From the NCBI GenBank assembly GCA_964649145.1, contig CAZYOQ010000033.1, forward strand, positions 1 to 11,644: DNA of 11,644 bases, read 5' to 3'. Origin of the DNA: MGBC163016 sp964649145. GTDB taxonomy: Bacteria; Actinomycetota; Coriobacteriia; Coriobacteriales; Eggerthellaceae. Position 1 is the first letter of the stretch; every line of letters begins with the position of its first letter. Under the pieces are notes generated by a model that saw only the letters and a list, made by a program, of their open reading frames with translations, was not told the DNA's origin and made no database searches. Position numbers and translations under genes: made by a program. Shown here in pieces: positions 1-8,720 of this stretch.

Positions 1-113
1 CCTACCTGCTGTTTTGAGGATTTATGATTTGCCAAACTGTCAAAAACGGGATTATGACTAGAGGTGAGCCTATATTGGCAAGTGAAAATAAAAGCCCTAA
101 ATATGATTTCAAA
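1..113. other. Non-coding stretch downstream of ffh, cut by window edge
   Basis: I see no gene here. It follows the ffh stop codon on the minus strand, so it is probably the spacer before the next minus-strand gene. By analogy with other bacteria this could be rpsP, but that is inference only. There is no clear terminator hairpin with a T-run. A minus-strand TTGACA lies at 38-43 but has no good -10 element 16-18 bases further on. The bases at 1-8 read AGGTAGG-like on the minus strand and could be the ribosome binding site of a gene starting just outside the window. Confidence 0.4.
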
Positions 114-1526
114 CTATTTCAGCATGTCTTGAAGATTGCGAAGGTCAGCCATAGACATTCCACCCATTCCAGGCATACCGCCGCGCCTCTTCTTGTTCTT
201 TTTACCTTTGGAGCCTTTCTTACCACCTTTTGGCTGGTTCATATTAGAGGTCATTTTTTTGACCATCTTCTTGGTCTCTTGGAACTGCCTCATTACATTG
301 TTTACTTCGGTAACGCTAACCCCTGCACCTTTTGCGATGCGCTGACGTCTGCTTGCATTTAGCAAGTCGGGCTTTTCGCGTTCTTGAGCGGTCATGGAAT
401 TGATTATGACAACCATGTCTTCGAAGGCATTCTCGTCCACTTGTCCTTGCCCTACAAGTTTATCTCCCCCAGGAAGAGCGCCGATGAGCTTCGATATTCC
501 GCCCATCTTTCGAACCTGCTTGTTCATCATGATGAAGTCGTTGAGGTTGATTGTGCCTCGCGCAATGCGTTCGGCTTCTAAATGCTCCTCTTCTTCTGCT
601 TGAACGCGCACAGCGTTTTCGATAAGCGAAACGACATCGCCCATGCCAAGGATGCGCTTAGCCATGCGGTCAGGATGAAATTCCTCAAGGGAGTCGGGCT
701 TTTCGCCTGACGATACAAACATGATAGGTTTGCCTGTGACCTCGCGAACCGAAAGAGCGCCACCGCCACGGGCATCGCCATCCATCTTCGACATGATCAC
801 ACCATCGAAATCGACTTGTTGTGCGAATGCTTCAACAACGTTGACGATATCTTGGCCGGTCATCGCATCTACGACCATAAGGACGTTTTCAGGCTTTGTT
901 GCTTCTTTTATTGCTGCGGCCTCTTCCATCATTGCTTCATCAACATGCAGTCTGCCAGCCGTATCGATGATGACAATATCACGCAGGTTATCTACCGCAT
1001 CTCGAACGCCATCTTGGGCGATTTTGACAGGGTCGTCTATGTTCTCGCGAAAAACTCGAACGCCAATCTCGCCGCCAAGAGTCTCTAGCTGGTCGACAGC
1101 TGCAGGACGATAAATGTCGCAAGCAACAAGCAAAGGAGAATGCCCTTGCTGTTTTAGACGATAGGCAAGCTTTGCGCATGCAGTTGTCTTGCCTGAGCCT
1201 TGAAGACCCACAAGCATGATAACGTTGGGAATGCGCGACGAAGTGGCAAGACGCGCATCTGTTGTACCCAAAAGCGCAGTCAGTTCATCAAGCACGACCT
1301 TGGTAACGTTTTGCGCAGGTGTCAAAGAATCCATTACATCTGCCGAAAGACAACGTTCCTTGGTTTTTGCAATAAAAGATTTAACTACCTTGAAGTTGAC
1401 GTCGGCCTCTAAAAGCGCAAGCCTTATCTCGCGCATAGCCGAATTGATATCGTCCTCGGTCAAACGGCCTTTCGACCGCAGACCTGAAAAAATGCCTTGT
1501 AACCTAGATGAGAGATTCTCTAACAT
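114..1526 (-). CDS. ffh: Signal recognition particle protein Ffh (SRP54 GTPase)
   Basis: Ffh is the protein subunit of the bacterial signal recognition particle. It binds 4.5S RNA and hydrophobic signal sequences emerging from the ribosome, then docks with FtsY at the membrane through paired GTPase domains. The 470-residue length is typical. An N domain (about 1-90) precedes the G domain, with P-loop GLQGSGKT at 107-114, DTAGR at 188-192 and SKMDGDARGG at 246-255. The M domain follows from about 325, including the RNA-binding stretch RRQRIAKGAGVSVTEVN near 403-419 and a Lys/Gly/Met-rich tail ending in GMGGMSMADLRN. The ATG start fits the family N terminus. It lies 3 bases after the ftsY stop (TAG-GAA-ATG), with only a modest GTAGGAA element, so coupled translation with its receptor is likely. 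No anomaly seen. Confidence 0.98.
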   Translation of the reverse strand: MLENLSSRLQGIFSGLRSKGRLTEDDINSAMREIRLALLEADVNFKVVKSFIAKTKERCLSADVMDSLTPAQNVTKVVLDELTALLGTTDARLATSSRIPNVIMLVGLQGSGKTTACAKLAYRLKQQGHSPLLVACDIYRPAAVDQLETLGGEIGVRVFRENIDDPVKIAQDGVRDAVDNLRDIVIIDTAGRLHVDEAMMEEAAAIKEATKPENVLMVVDAMTGQDIVNVVEAFAQQVDFDGVIMSKMDGDARGGGALSVREVTGKPIMFVSSGEKPDSLEEFHPDRMAKRILGMGDVVSLIENAVRVQAEEEEHLEAERIARGTINLNDFIMMNKQVRKMGGISKLIGALPGGDKLVGQGQVDENAFEDMVVIINSMTAQEREKPDLLNASRRQRIAKGAGVSVTEVNNVMRQFQETKKMVKKMTSNMNQPKGGKKGSKGKKNKKRRGGMPGMGGMSMADLRNLQDMLK

Positions 1527-1529
1527 TTC

Positions 1530-2840
1530 CTACCACTTTTCCCAGAAGTGCTTCTTTTTTGGCTTCTTGGCTTTCTGAGCCTCGTCGTATTCTACGAATT
1601 CTGCCCACGTCATAGGTCTAGATTCCTCTTGCGAGTCTTCCTCTGTCGGCTTGGGCAAGGTGTCACCTTCATTGGTATTAGTCATTTCGGCTTCGTTGAT
1701 GTTTGAACTTGTTTCAGAGGCACTCTTATCAGGATCCGCTTCGCCTTCGTGGGCATCAGCCGCCACTTCAGACTCATCTCTTGACGATTCAGCTATGGGC
1801 ACATCTTCAAGTAAGTTTTCACTATCGCCTGCCTCAAGGTCTTCTTTAGGCTCTGCGGAACTTTCTGCTGAAACTTCCTCTTCTACATCAAAGGAAACCT
1901 CATCTTCAAGAATCTCATCTTCTTCGAAATCGCCTATAAGGGCAGCTACATATTCAGAAGCATTGAACTGCCTAAGATCGTCAATGCCCTCCCCCACGCC
2001 AATCTTAATTATGGGAAGGTCAAGCTCTGAAGAAATCGCAAGCGCGATGCCACCTTTAGCGGTCCCATCAAGTTTTGTGACTATCAACGCGTCAAGGTCT
2101 AGGTCTTTGTCAAATTCACGTGCCTGCTGCATACCGTTTTGACCGGTGGTGGCATCAATGACAAGAACGGTGAATACTTTCATGTCGGATTTCTCGGCAC
2201 GCTTGCGGGTGACATTTACGACCTTCACAAGCTCGCGCATAAGATCGTCAGATGTGTGAAGTCGCCCGGCTGTGTCTATCAAGACAAGATCGGCGCCGAT
2301 TTTCTCGGCACGTTCAATAGTCTCAAAGCAAACACTTGCTGGATCGCTTCCGCGTTCGCGTGTGACCATTTCTACATTTGCCCGATTAGCCCAAACAGAA
2401 AGCTGTTCGATGGCCGCCGCTCGAAATGTATCGGCAGAGCCTAAAATAACATTGCGCCCTGCCTCTGTTTGCGCTTTTGCAATCTTTCCAACGGTTGTGG
2501 TTTTACCCGTACCGTTGATTCCAACGAACAATACAACCTGTTTATCTGGTCCTAAAACGTCTTGGCCGCCTTTTGCAAAAGCGGAAATAATCTGGTCTGA
2601 AAGTAAGTCGAGCACAGCATATGAATCGGGAAGGTTTAGCCTTTTTGACTCGCTTCGAAGATTGTCTACTATCCTCATCGCAGCCTGGCCACCCATATCA
2701 GACAAGATCAAGGTCTCTTCTAGGCCTTCCCAGAAGCCCTCATCAAGACCAGGCCCTCGACCGATAAGGTCGTACATGCTGTCCTTGAACTTGTCACGCG
2801 ACTTCGCGAGACCGTTCGAGATTTTAGAGAAAACGCCCAT
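1530..2840 (-). CDS. ftsY: Signal recognition particle receptor FtsY, with acidic C-terminal extension
   Basis: FtsY is the SRP receptor GTPase that receives ribosome-nascent chain complexes from Ffh at the cytoplasmic membrane. The NG domain is canonical: N-domain helices from residue 1, P-loop GINGTGKT at 107-114, DTFRAAA at 137-143, DTAGR at 189-193, TKLDGTAKGG at 255-264 and GVGEGIDDLRQFN at 281-293. Most FtsY proteins end shortly after this last motif and carry any acidic A region at the N terminus. Here the protein begins at the N domain, and residues 304-436 form a Glu/Asp/Ser-rich extension. Its tip (411-436) has TWAEFVEYDEA followed by a Lys-rich, aromatic end (KKPKKKHFWEKW). The ATG at 2840 has GGAG five bases upstream. 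The 113-bp gap to smc holds no promoter I can support, so ftsY is probably read from the upstream operon. It sits 3 bp before ffh. Confidence 0.97.
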   Translation of the reverse strand: MGVFSKISNGLAKSRDKFKDSMYDLIGRGPGLDEGFWEGLEETLILSDMGGQAAMRIVDNLRSESKRLNLPDSYAVLDLLSDQIISAFAKGGQDVLGPDKQVVLFVGINGTGKTTTVGKIAKAQTEAGRNVILGSADTFRAAAIEQLSVWANRANVEMVTRERGSDPASVCFETIERAEKIGADLVLIDTAGRLHTSDDLMRELVKVVNVTRKRAEKSDMKVFTVLVIDATTGQNGMQQAREFDKDLDLDALIVTKLDGTAKGGIALAISSELDLPIIKIGVGEGIDDLRQFNASEYVAALIGDFEEDEILEDEVSFDVEEEVSAESSAEPKEDLEAGDSENLLEDVPIAESSRDESEVAADAHEGEADPDKSASETSSNINEAEMTNTNEGDTLPKPTEEDSQEESRPMTWAEFVEYDEAQKAKKPKKKHFWEKW

Positions 2841-2953
2841 TTAAGCTCCGATATATCGTCGTTGAAACGTATGAGGCTATATTACGCCTTTGCAGGAGTT
2901 GCCGAGAGCTAATTCCGCGCGATGCCGCGACTGTGCTAGCGGGAAACGCGCCC

Positions 2954-5900
2954 CTATTCCGCGTGCCGAAGCGCCGCCTCAAGCTTTTGCGATATAACCT
3001 TGGTCACACCATCTGCCTGCATAGATACTCCGAAAAGCGTGTCTGCCATTTCCATGGTGCGTCGCTGGTGGGTGATCATGATCATCTGAGTGTCATCCCG
3101 CATTGCGTCTATGAATTTGGAAAGCCGACGCAAGTTCGTGTCGTCAAGTGCAGCCTCAACCTCGTCGAGTATATAGAAAGGCGTTGGACGTGTCCTGTAC
3201 AAGGCAAAAAGGAGCGCCAAAGCCGTAAGCGATTTTTCTCCACCAGACATTAACGACATCTTCGTTATTCGCTTGCCAGCTGGCTGCGCATGAACCTCAA
3301 CGCCCGTATTTTCAAGATCATCTGGGTCTTCCAAAGAAAGTTTGGCCTTCCCACCTGGGAAGAGCATTGCAAATACCTCTTGGAAATTCCTATCGATCTC
3401 ATCAAAGGTGTTTACGAAATCGTCTTTCATTCGGCTTTCTATAAGCTTATTGATTTTGGCAAGCGCCAAAGTAGCATTTTCGAGGTCTAAGAGTTGTGAG
3501 GACAAAAAGTCGTAGCGCTCTTTAAGAGCTGCATACTCGCTTGCGGCATCAGGGTTAATAACGCCAAGACCTGCAATGCGCTTATTCAGCGCACTTTTCT
3601 CCTCTTCGATTTGCGAGCGATCCTCGATTGCAGGAATTTGAAGCGCATGCTCCAAAGACACTCCAAGCCCTTCTGTAATTTGGGTAATGGCCGCTTGCAC
3701 TTGCATCTCTATCTTGGCCTTTTCAACCCGCACATCCGACATGCGCTCGCTTGCGGCGTCATACGCGCTATGAGCCTCGTTGGATTTGAGCCTTAGCGAC
3801 TCTGTTAAGGAATGTAGGCCTGAAGTGCTGTTTTGAGCCTCAAGCGCCTCTTCGGCAAGGCTGGTAGCCATATCATTTGAAGCTTTCGCGAGAAGATTCA
3901 AAAGTTCCACGATTGCAGCAATTCGCCCAGCAGAGACAGTCTTTGCATGCCTACTTGCTTCAAGTGCACTTATGCGCTCTTTTGCAGAACTTAAATCTTG
4001 CATATGCCTTGCAGCGATAAGTGCGCTGTAAGACTTCTTCTCAGATGCTTTTGCAAGATCAAGTGAGGCCTTCTGAAGAGCCTCAGCCGCATCAAAAGCA
4101 CTCTGTCGGATTGGTTCTAGCTTCTGGGTGATATCGTTTAGTTCAAGTTTGTCATTTTCCAGGCGGGCCTCTAGCGTTGATATCTCACCCTCAAGCCGCT
4201 CGACATCTGGACGAGCCTCTTCGATTAGCTCACTTGCCTCTGTAAGGCGCAAGTCAGCATCGTCAAGTTCACGTTTGCTGGCGCCGAATTTCTCTAACGC
4301 TTGGCTAAGAGCACTTTTTGCGCTTTGAATCTTGCCTTTGAGCTCTGCTAGATTTTGGCTGGCCTTCAAACTTTCTTGTTGGGCATCAGAAAGCGCGCTT
4401 TCCGCTAATCTTGCTTGCTCGAAAGCTTCAACTCTAGCTTCCGTAGCGTTTGCATAAGCTTCTTTTAGCTCGTTTAAGTGGCGGATTCTTGCAAGCGTTC
4501 CTTGTTCTTCTTCAAGTATGGATAACCCAACAGAAACCTTACCAGACGGCCATACAATACTTCCATCATTTACCACAAATCTAATGCCTTGAGTATCTTT
4601 CGAATGAGCATCAAGCGCATCATCCAAACTTGGGCAAACAACGACATCCCCAAGTATCGATGAAATTGCCCTTTCATAGGCTCTATCGCATTTGATCTTA
4701 TCTAGAAGGGCAAACCTATCACCTGACAAAGAAGATGAAACGTCCACTTTGTGCGAAGTGCCATCCAGCAAGACAAGTGTTACCTCGCCAGTATTGCCTG
4801 AAGTTTCAAGAGCATCAATTACACCCTTAGCATGTACGGCATCGATGACCCCAAAAGCTGACATATCAGAGCCAAGAAGAAGTTCAACCAGCCCTTCATA
4901 ACCAGATGCAACCTTTATGGCATGAGAAATGGCAGTATTATTGACGTCGAATTCTTGAGAGTGCGCTTGCACCCATCTTCTGGCGTCGCCCTGGTTCATC
5001 TCGCGTCTACTTTCAAGGCCTTCCAATGCCTGGATCTGCGCTTTGATAGATTGTTCTTGGGAAGATGCCTCGTCTCGAGCCTCTCGCGCAGCATCCCGTG
5101 CACGCGAGCACTTAACAAGAAGCTCATGAGTTGCTTTCTCTTGCGTTTCCAGCGACTTTAGTGCAAGCTTAAGAGAATCAAGTTCAACTTGGGCGTTTTT
5201 CGATTCGGCTTCGTCCTTTACGACACGAGTCTCTAATTGCGCTTTATGGTCTTCTAGAACTTTCATCCTAGCAAGCCCGCTAGTGAGTGATTCTTGCGTC
5301 AATGCGCGATCTTGACGGGCGTGTTCAAGACGGCTTGTGCAGTCCGAAATCTTTGCAGAAAGGCTTTGCTGCTTGCTCTCAAGATCTGCCTTGCTCGCAT
5401 CGAAGTCTAGTGATTGCTGCTTGAGTGTATCGTATTTCTTAGAAGCACAATCTAGTGCCGTTTCTGCTTCCTTTTCATCTAAGTGTGCTTTTGCAAGCGA
5501 CTCTTCCAGCTTTTCAATTTCTGACCTTGATTGCTCTAGTGAAAGCGCTATTTCGCTTGCACGGGCTGAGGCTTGGCGTTTTCTGTCACGCGCAAGCGCT
5601 ATGGCTGTCTCAATATGCTCAAAACTTGATGCTGCTTGGGTCGCGCGCTTTGAAACTTCACCTGCGTTAGCGCTATCTTGCTGAATCTTTTTCTGAAGAG
5701 AAGCGGTTTTCGCATCTACATCGTCAATCGCTTCCTTGCATTTGGAAAGCTCTTCACTTAGTGCCTTTTCAGCAGCACCGTTCTCATTGTGTTTTACCTG
5801 CAGATTTCGTAGATCATCAACTGCGAGCTTGAGGCTAAGATCTAAAAACTGCCCTGAAAGATCTTCATATATCTGCGCCTTTTTCGCTTTACGCTCGAGT

Positions 5901-6511
5901 GGACCAAGTTGCCTTTTAACCTCAGAGACGACATCTGTGATGCGATCAACATGGTTTTGAATTCGCTCCATCTTACGCGCACTGCGCCCCATGCGCTGCT
6001 TGTGCTTCAAGACACCTGCCGCCTCTTCAATAAGAGCGCGCCTGTCTTGAGGCTTAGATGCCAATACAGAGTCGATAGAACCCTGCGAGATAATCGAGTG
6101 AGTGCCTTGACCAAGACCTGAATCGTGCAGGATATCAAGAACATCCATGCGACGAGCTAGAGCCCCATTTATTAGATATTCGCTCTCGCCTGTCCTATAC
6201 ATTCGCCTTGCGATTTGGACTTCTGTAAAGTCGACAGGAAGGGTATGGTCTGAATTGTCCAGCACAAGTTCCACTTCGGCAAAAGAAGTGGATTTTCTAG
6301 CAGAAGACCCAGAGAAAATGACATCTTCCATAGCTTGCCCGCGTAAGTTTCTGGCGTTGCGTTCGCCAAGCACCCAAAGCACTGCATCTGAGATATTGGA
6401 CTTGCCAGAACCATTTGGACCTACTATTGCGGTGATACCAGGTTCCATCTGAAGTATGGTTTTATCGGCAAATGATTTGAAGCCTTTAAGGGTAAGGGAC
6501 TTCAAATACAT
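2954..6511 (-). CDS. smc: Chromosome segregation protein SMC
   Basis: SMC is the ATP-driven core of bacterial condensin. It dimerises through its hinge, binds ScpA/ScpB through its heads, and compacts and separates sister chromosomes. The 1185-residue length is normal. The N-terminal head has Walker A GPNGSGKS at 31-38 and a Q-loop region ISQGSID at 141-147. Long heptad-rich coiled coils occupy about 170-510 and 670-1010, flanking a globular hinge at roughly 525-665. The C-terminal head has signature MSGGEK at 1088-1093 and Walker B FYILDE at 1112-1117, with catalytic Glu 1117, then a D-loop and the MITHQ switch. The hinge glycine motif is degenerate (PSGKVSVG, 655-662). The ATG overlaps the rnc stop by one base (TAATG), so translation is probably coupled. 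scpA and scpB are not in this window. Confidence 0.98.
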   Translation of the reverse strand: MYLKSLTLKGFKSFADKTILQMEPGITAIVGPNGSGKSNISDAVLWVLGERNARNLRGQAMEDVIFSGSSARKSTSFAEVELVLDNSDHTLPVDFTEVQIARRMYRTGESEYLINGALARRMDVLDILHDSGLGQGTHSIISQGSIDSVLASKPQDRRALIEEAAGVLKHKQRMGRSARKMERIQNHVDRITDVVSEVKRQLGPLERKAKKAQIYEDLSGQFLDLSLKLAVDDLRNLQVKHNENGAAEKALSEELSKCKEAIDDVDAKTASLQKKIQQDSANAGEVSKRATQAASSFEHIETAIALARDRKRQASARASEIALSLEQSRSEIEKLEESLAKAHLDEKEAETALDCASKKYDTLKQQSLDFDASKADLESKQQSLSAKISDCTSRLEHARQDRALTQESLTSGLARMKVLEDHKAQLETRVVKDEAESKNAQVELDSLKLALKSLETQEKATHELLVKCSRARDAAREARDEASSQEQSIKAQIQALEGLESRREMNQGDARRWVQAHSQEFDVNNTAISHAIKVASGYEGLVELLLGSDMSAFGVIDAVHAKGVIDALETSGNTGEVTLVLLDGTSHKVDVSSSLSGDRFALLDKIKCDRAYERAISSILGDVVVCPSLDDALDAHSKDTQGIRFVVNDGSIVWPSGKVSVGLSILEEEQGTLARIRHLNELKEAYANATEARVEAFEQARLAESALSDAQQESLKASQNLAELKGKIQSAKSALSQALEKFGASKRELDDADLRLTEASELIEEARPDVERLEGEISTLEARLENDKLELNDITQKLEPIRQSAFDAAEALQKASLDLAKASEKKSYSALIAARHMQDLSSAKERISALEASRHAKTVSAGRIAAIVELLNLLAKASNDMATSLAEEALEAQNSTSGLHSLTESLRLKSNEAHSAYDAASERMSDVRVEKAKIEMQVQAAITQITEGLGVSLEHALQIPAIEDRSQIEEEKSALNKRIAGLGVINPDAASEYAALKERYDFLSSQLLDLENATLALAKINKLIESRMKDDFVNTFDEIDRNFQEVFAMLFPGGKAKLSLEDPDDLENTGVEVHAQPAGKRITKMSLMSGGEKSLTALALLFALYRTRPTPFYILDEVEAALDDTNLRRLSKFIDAMRDDTQMIMITHQRRTMEMADTLFGVSMQADGVTKVISQKLEAALRHAE

Positions 6512-7635
6512 TAGATGGCACCGCCTTTGTTGTTCTTATTCTTATTTCGCGAGTCGCGTGATGAGTCACGCTCATTAATATTATCTTGCGAATTGGGAGA
6601 ACTTAGCAAATTAGGCGACTTACTGCCTTGAGACGCCTCTAGAGCCTCGCGAGCGGAATTTGACCTGACCTTTTCCATGTCGCTTTCCCAAACAGACTGC
6701 TGACGCTTGCGTTCTTGTTCTTTTGAAGCGCGCGCCGATGCCTTCTTTTCCTTCGCCTCTTTTGCCGCCGTCTGGCGTTGCGCCTTCTTCGCGCGCTTAG
6801 CTGCTTGGTCTTCCTTGTTGGCCTTGGCACGCTGCTTCTTTTGCGCCTCTTTCTTGGCTCGAGCCTGCGCCTGCGCCTGTTCCTTTTTAGCCTTTGCCTC
6901 GGCATTTTGGCCTATACCGAAGAACTCGGATAACCTTGCAAGAGTCGATTTAGCCGCTTGGCTCTCGGCTTCTTTTTTGGATCTTCCAGAGCCTTTGGCA
7001 AGAGCGTGACCGTCGGCAAAAACTTGCGAGACGAAAGTTCTATCGTGTGGAGGCCCTTGCGTTTCCACAATCTTATACACCGGGGTGATGCCGTCTTCTT
7101 GAAGTTTTTCTTGAAGTTCGCTTTTTGGATTAGTAGGAGCTTGTGCCTGAGAAATAGACATCTTCGGAATGAGCGTTTTTTCAATGAAGGTCTGTGCTTG
7201 ACTTATTCCTCCATCCAAAAACAAAGCGGCAACTACGGCCTCATACACGTTTTCGAGTGCAGAATGCATTCCGCGACCATGAGTTCCAGCCTCAGAGCTT
7301 CCAAAAACGATAATCTTTTCAAAACCAAGCGATTGAGCAAGATCAGAAAGACTTGTACCAGAAACAAGTGATACCTTAATTCGCGTAAGACCGCCTTCGT
7401 CTAGGTCGGGATATTTTGTGAAAGCATAAGCCGAAACGATTGCACCAAGAACCGCATCTCCTAAGAATTCCAGCCTCTCGTAGGAGTATTGAACTGGTCC
7501 TCCGTCTATCGCAGAAGGATGAGTTATGGCTGAAGCCAGAAGCTGCTTATCTTTAAACTGGTACCCAAGAATATCTTCGGCCAAAGTAATTTTTTCGGCC
7601 TGGTATTGCGATATGTCGTGAGCGTCATGCGTCAT
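6511..7635 (-). CDS. rnc: Ribonuclease III with long basic C-terminal tail
   Basis: RNase III cleaves double-stranded RNA in a Mg2+-dependent reaction, processing rRNA precursors and structured mRNAs as a homodimer. The nuclease domain covers about 15-155. It has the signature ERLEFLGDAVLG at 53-64 (acidic residues E53, E56, D60) and a second metal-site region ENVYEAVVAALFLDGG at 128-143 (E132). A double-stranded RNA-binding domain covers about 169-238, from NPKSELQEKLQ to the AESQAAKSTLA helix. A normal family member would stop near residue 240. This one continues to 374 with a Lys/Ala/Gln/Arg-rich stretch (245-312) and a Ser/Asn/Asp/Arg-rich end. The ATG lies 8 bases after the plsX stop, and the nearest AAAGG is about 16 bases upstream, so initiation may depend on coupling to plsX. 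acpP and mutM, which neighbour rnc in other bacteria, are absent here. Confidence 0.96.
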   Translation of the reverse strand: MTHDAHDISQYQAEKITLAEDILGYQFKDKQLLASAITHPSAIDGGPVQYSYERLEFLGDAVLGAIVSAYAFTKYPDLDEGGLTRIKVSLVSGTSLSDLAQSLGFEKIIVFGSSEAGTHGRGMHSALENVYEAVVAALFLDGGISQAQTFIEKTLIPKMSISQAQAPTNPKSELQEKLQEDGITPVYKIVETQGPPHDRTFVSQVFADGHALAKGSGRSKKEAESQAAKSTLARLSEFFGIGQNAEAKAKKEQAQAQARAKKEAQKKQRAKANKEDQAAKRAKKAQRQTAAKEAKEKKASARASKEQERKRQQSVWESDMEKVRSNSAREALEASQGSKSPNLLSSPNSQDNINERDSSRDSRNKNKNNKGGAI

Positions 7636-7643
7636 TGTATTTA

Positions 7644-8654
7644 CTAGTAAGCCTTTGAAATTAAATTGTTCGAAATAGATGCCTCTATAGCGCCTTTGAC
7701 GTTAGCCCTGATTTCTCTAGTGCAAGCCAAAATACCATTTTTGATGGCCTCAGCATTCGAAGAGCCATGCCCTATCATACAAACCCCATTAATTCCCAAA
7801 AGAGGCGAACCACCAAAAGAGTCGGGGTTCACGCGAGTCTTTAGCTTTGAAAGATTATCCTTTACAAGCAAGGCGCCTATTTTTGAAAGAGTAGTGGCCA
7901 TGAGGGCCTCTTTAACAAGCTTCAATAAAAACCCTGAAGTAGACTCAATTGTTTTCAGCGCGATATTTCCTGTGAATCCATCTGTAACCACAACGTCAAA
8001 TTCTCCCGCAAGCATCTTAGAGGGTTCTACATTGCCACCAAAGTTCGAAAGCTCTTTAGCAAGAAGCTCATGCGCCTCGATAGCTGACATGGAACCTTTA
8101 GCTTCCTCTTCCCCGATGTTTAAAAGACCAACTTTGGGGTTTTGGACGTTCATAGTGGATGACATGTAGGCACTGCCCATTTGTGCAAACTGAAGCAGAT
8201 AGTCAACCTTTACATCTGAATTTGCACCAACGTCAAGAAGGAGCGTGGGCTTTTTATAAGAAGGAAGAATTACTCCAAGTGCTGGGCGCTTAATACCTTT
8301 GATTCTTCCGATATGCAAAGTTGAAGCAACTAGGCAAGCACCAGTAGAGCCAGCAGAAAAGAACCCTTGAGCCCTTCCCTCTTTTACAGCTTTACATCCA
8401 AGCACAATCGAAGAATTCTTCTTCGACTTGACGGCCTGAGCCGGGTGTTCTCCCATACCAATAACCTCTTCGGCAATAAGAGGTGTACAGTGATTAGCAG
8501 ACTCGCAAAACGGCACAACAAGCTTATCGGGACCACAAAGAATGACCTCGATATCCTCATCTGATTCGCATGCTAACTTGACGCCTTCTAAAACTACGTC
8601 TGGCGCTTTATCGCCACCACATGCATCTACAGCTAGTACGGCTTTCTCGCTCAC
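7644..8654 (-). CDS. plsX: Phosphate acyltransferase PlsX
   Basis: PlsX converts acyl-ACP and inorganic phosphate to acyl-phosphate, the acyl donor that PlsY uses to make lysophosphatidic acid. It is a peripheral membrane enzyme at the start of phospholipid synthesis. At 336 residues the length is normal. Family motifs are in order: LAVDACGGDKAP at 7-18 (Cys where Met is common in the family), FFSAGSTGA at 98-106, LDVGAN at 140-145, NIGEEEAKG at 169-177, VTDGFTGN at 213-220, and GGSPLLGINGVCMIGHGSSN at 271-290. The start codon is GTG (8652-8654), chosen because it places the VDACGGD motif at the usual distance from the N terminus. A GGAAGAG element lies a few bases upstream. It follows rpmF by 111 bp, a spacer with two hairpins, and precedes rnc by 8 bp. 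Confidence 0.97.
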   Translation of the reverse strand: MSEKAVLAVDACGGDKAPDVVLEGVKLACESDEDIEVILCGPDKLVVPFCESANHCTPLIAEEVIGMGEHPAQAVKSKKNSSIVLGCKAVKEGRAQGFFSAGSTGACLVASTLHIGRIKGIKRPALGVILPSYKKPTLLLDVGANSDVKVDYLLQFAQMGSAYMSSTMNVQNPKVGLLNIGEEEAKGSMSAIEAHELLAKELSNFGGNVEPSKMLAGEFDVVVTDGFTGNIALKTIESTSGFLLKLVKEALMATTLSKIGALLVKDNLSKLKTRVNPDSFGGSPLLGINGVCMIGHGSSNAEAIKNGILACTREIRANVKGAIEASISNNLISKAY

Positions 8655-8686
8655 AAGTCTCTTCCAATCAATGCTGGTAAAAACCT

Positions 8687-8720
8687 AAAAGGCCTAAACG
8701 CCAGCGCATTTAAGCCTTTT
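8687..8720 (-). terminator. Hairpin between rpmF and plsX, possible attenuator or weak terminator
   Basis: On the minus strand AAAAGGC (8720-8714) pairs with GCCTTTT (8693-8687). One mismatch follows, then TAAA/TTTA pairing, with a ten-base loop. Five T residues follow at 8683-8679 after a three-base AGG gap, so a complete rho-independent terminator is not certain. A smaller hairpin lies just upstream in the transcript: GCCAT/ATGGC at 8749-8745 and 8737-8733, with an all-T loop on the minus strand. Their position between rpmF and plsX suggests partial termination or RNA processing that would separate high L32 expression from lower PlsX expression. Confidence 0.4.

Noticed and set aside
29..58. 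Plus-strand promoter-like TTGCCA and TATGAC pair downstream of ffh
   Set aside because: The -10 match is weak and it would read antisense into ffh, with no gene to serve.
1651..2142. Ser-rich plus-strand open frame of 163 codons
   Set aside because: It lies antisense to ftsY over the acidic extension and part of the G domain. Its Ser richness is the complement of Glu/Asp codons, and it has no ribosome binding site.
2849..2858. Perfect palindrome CGATATATCG just before ftsY
   Set aside because: It is only 10 bases long, occurs once, and overlaps no convincing promoter, so chance is the simplest explanation.
6863..6880. Three copies of GCCTGC-like hexamer in rnc
   Set aside because: They encode the Ala-Gln repeats of the tail; a short coding repeat rather than a separate element.
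6639..6905. Arg-rich minus-strand open frame within rnc
   Set aside because: It is an out-of-frame reading of the Lys/Ala codons of the RNase III tail, with no own start signal.
7240..7251. Possible loss of a catalytic Asp in RNase III (Asn 129 in ENVYEA)
   Set aside because: Asn at this position occurs in many active bacterial RNase III proteins, and the key Glu (132) and the first acidic cluster are present.
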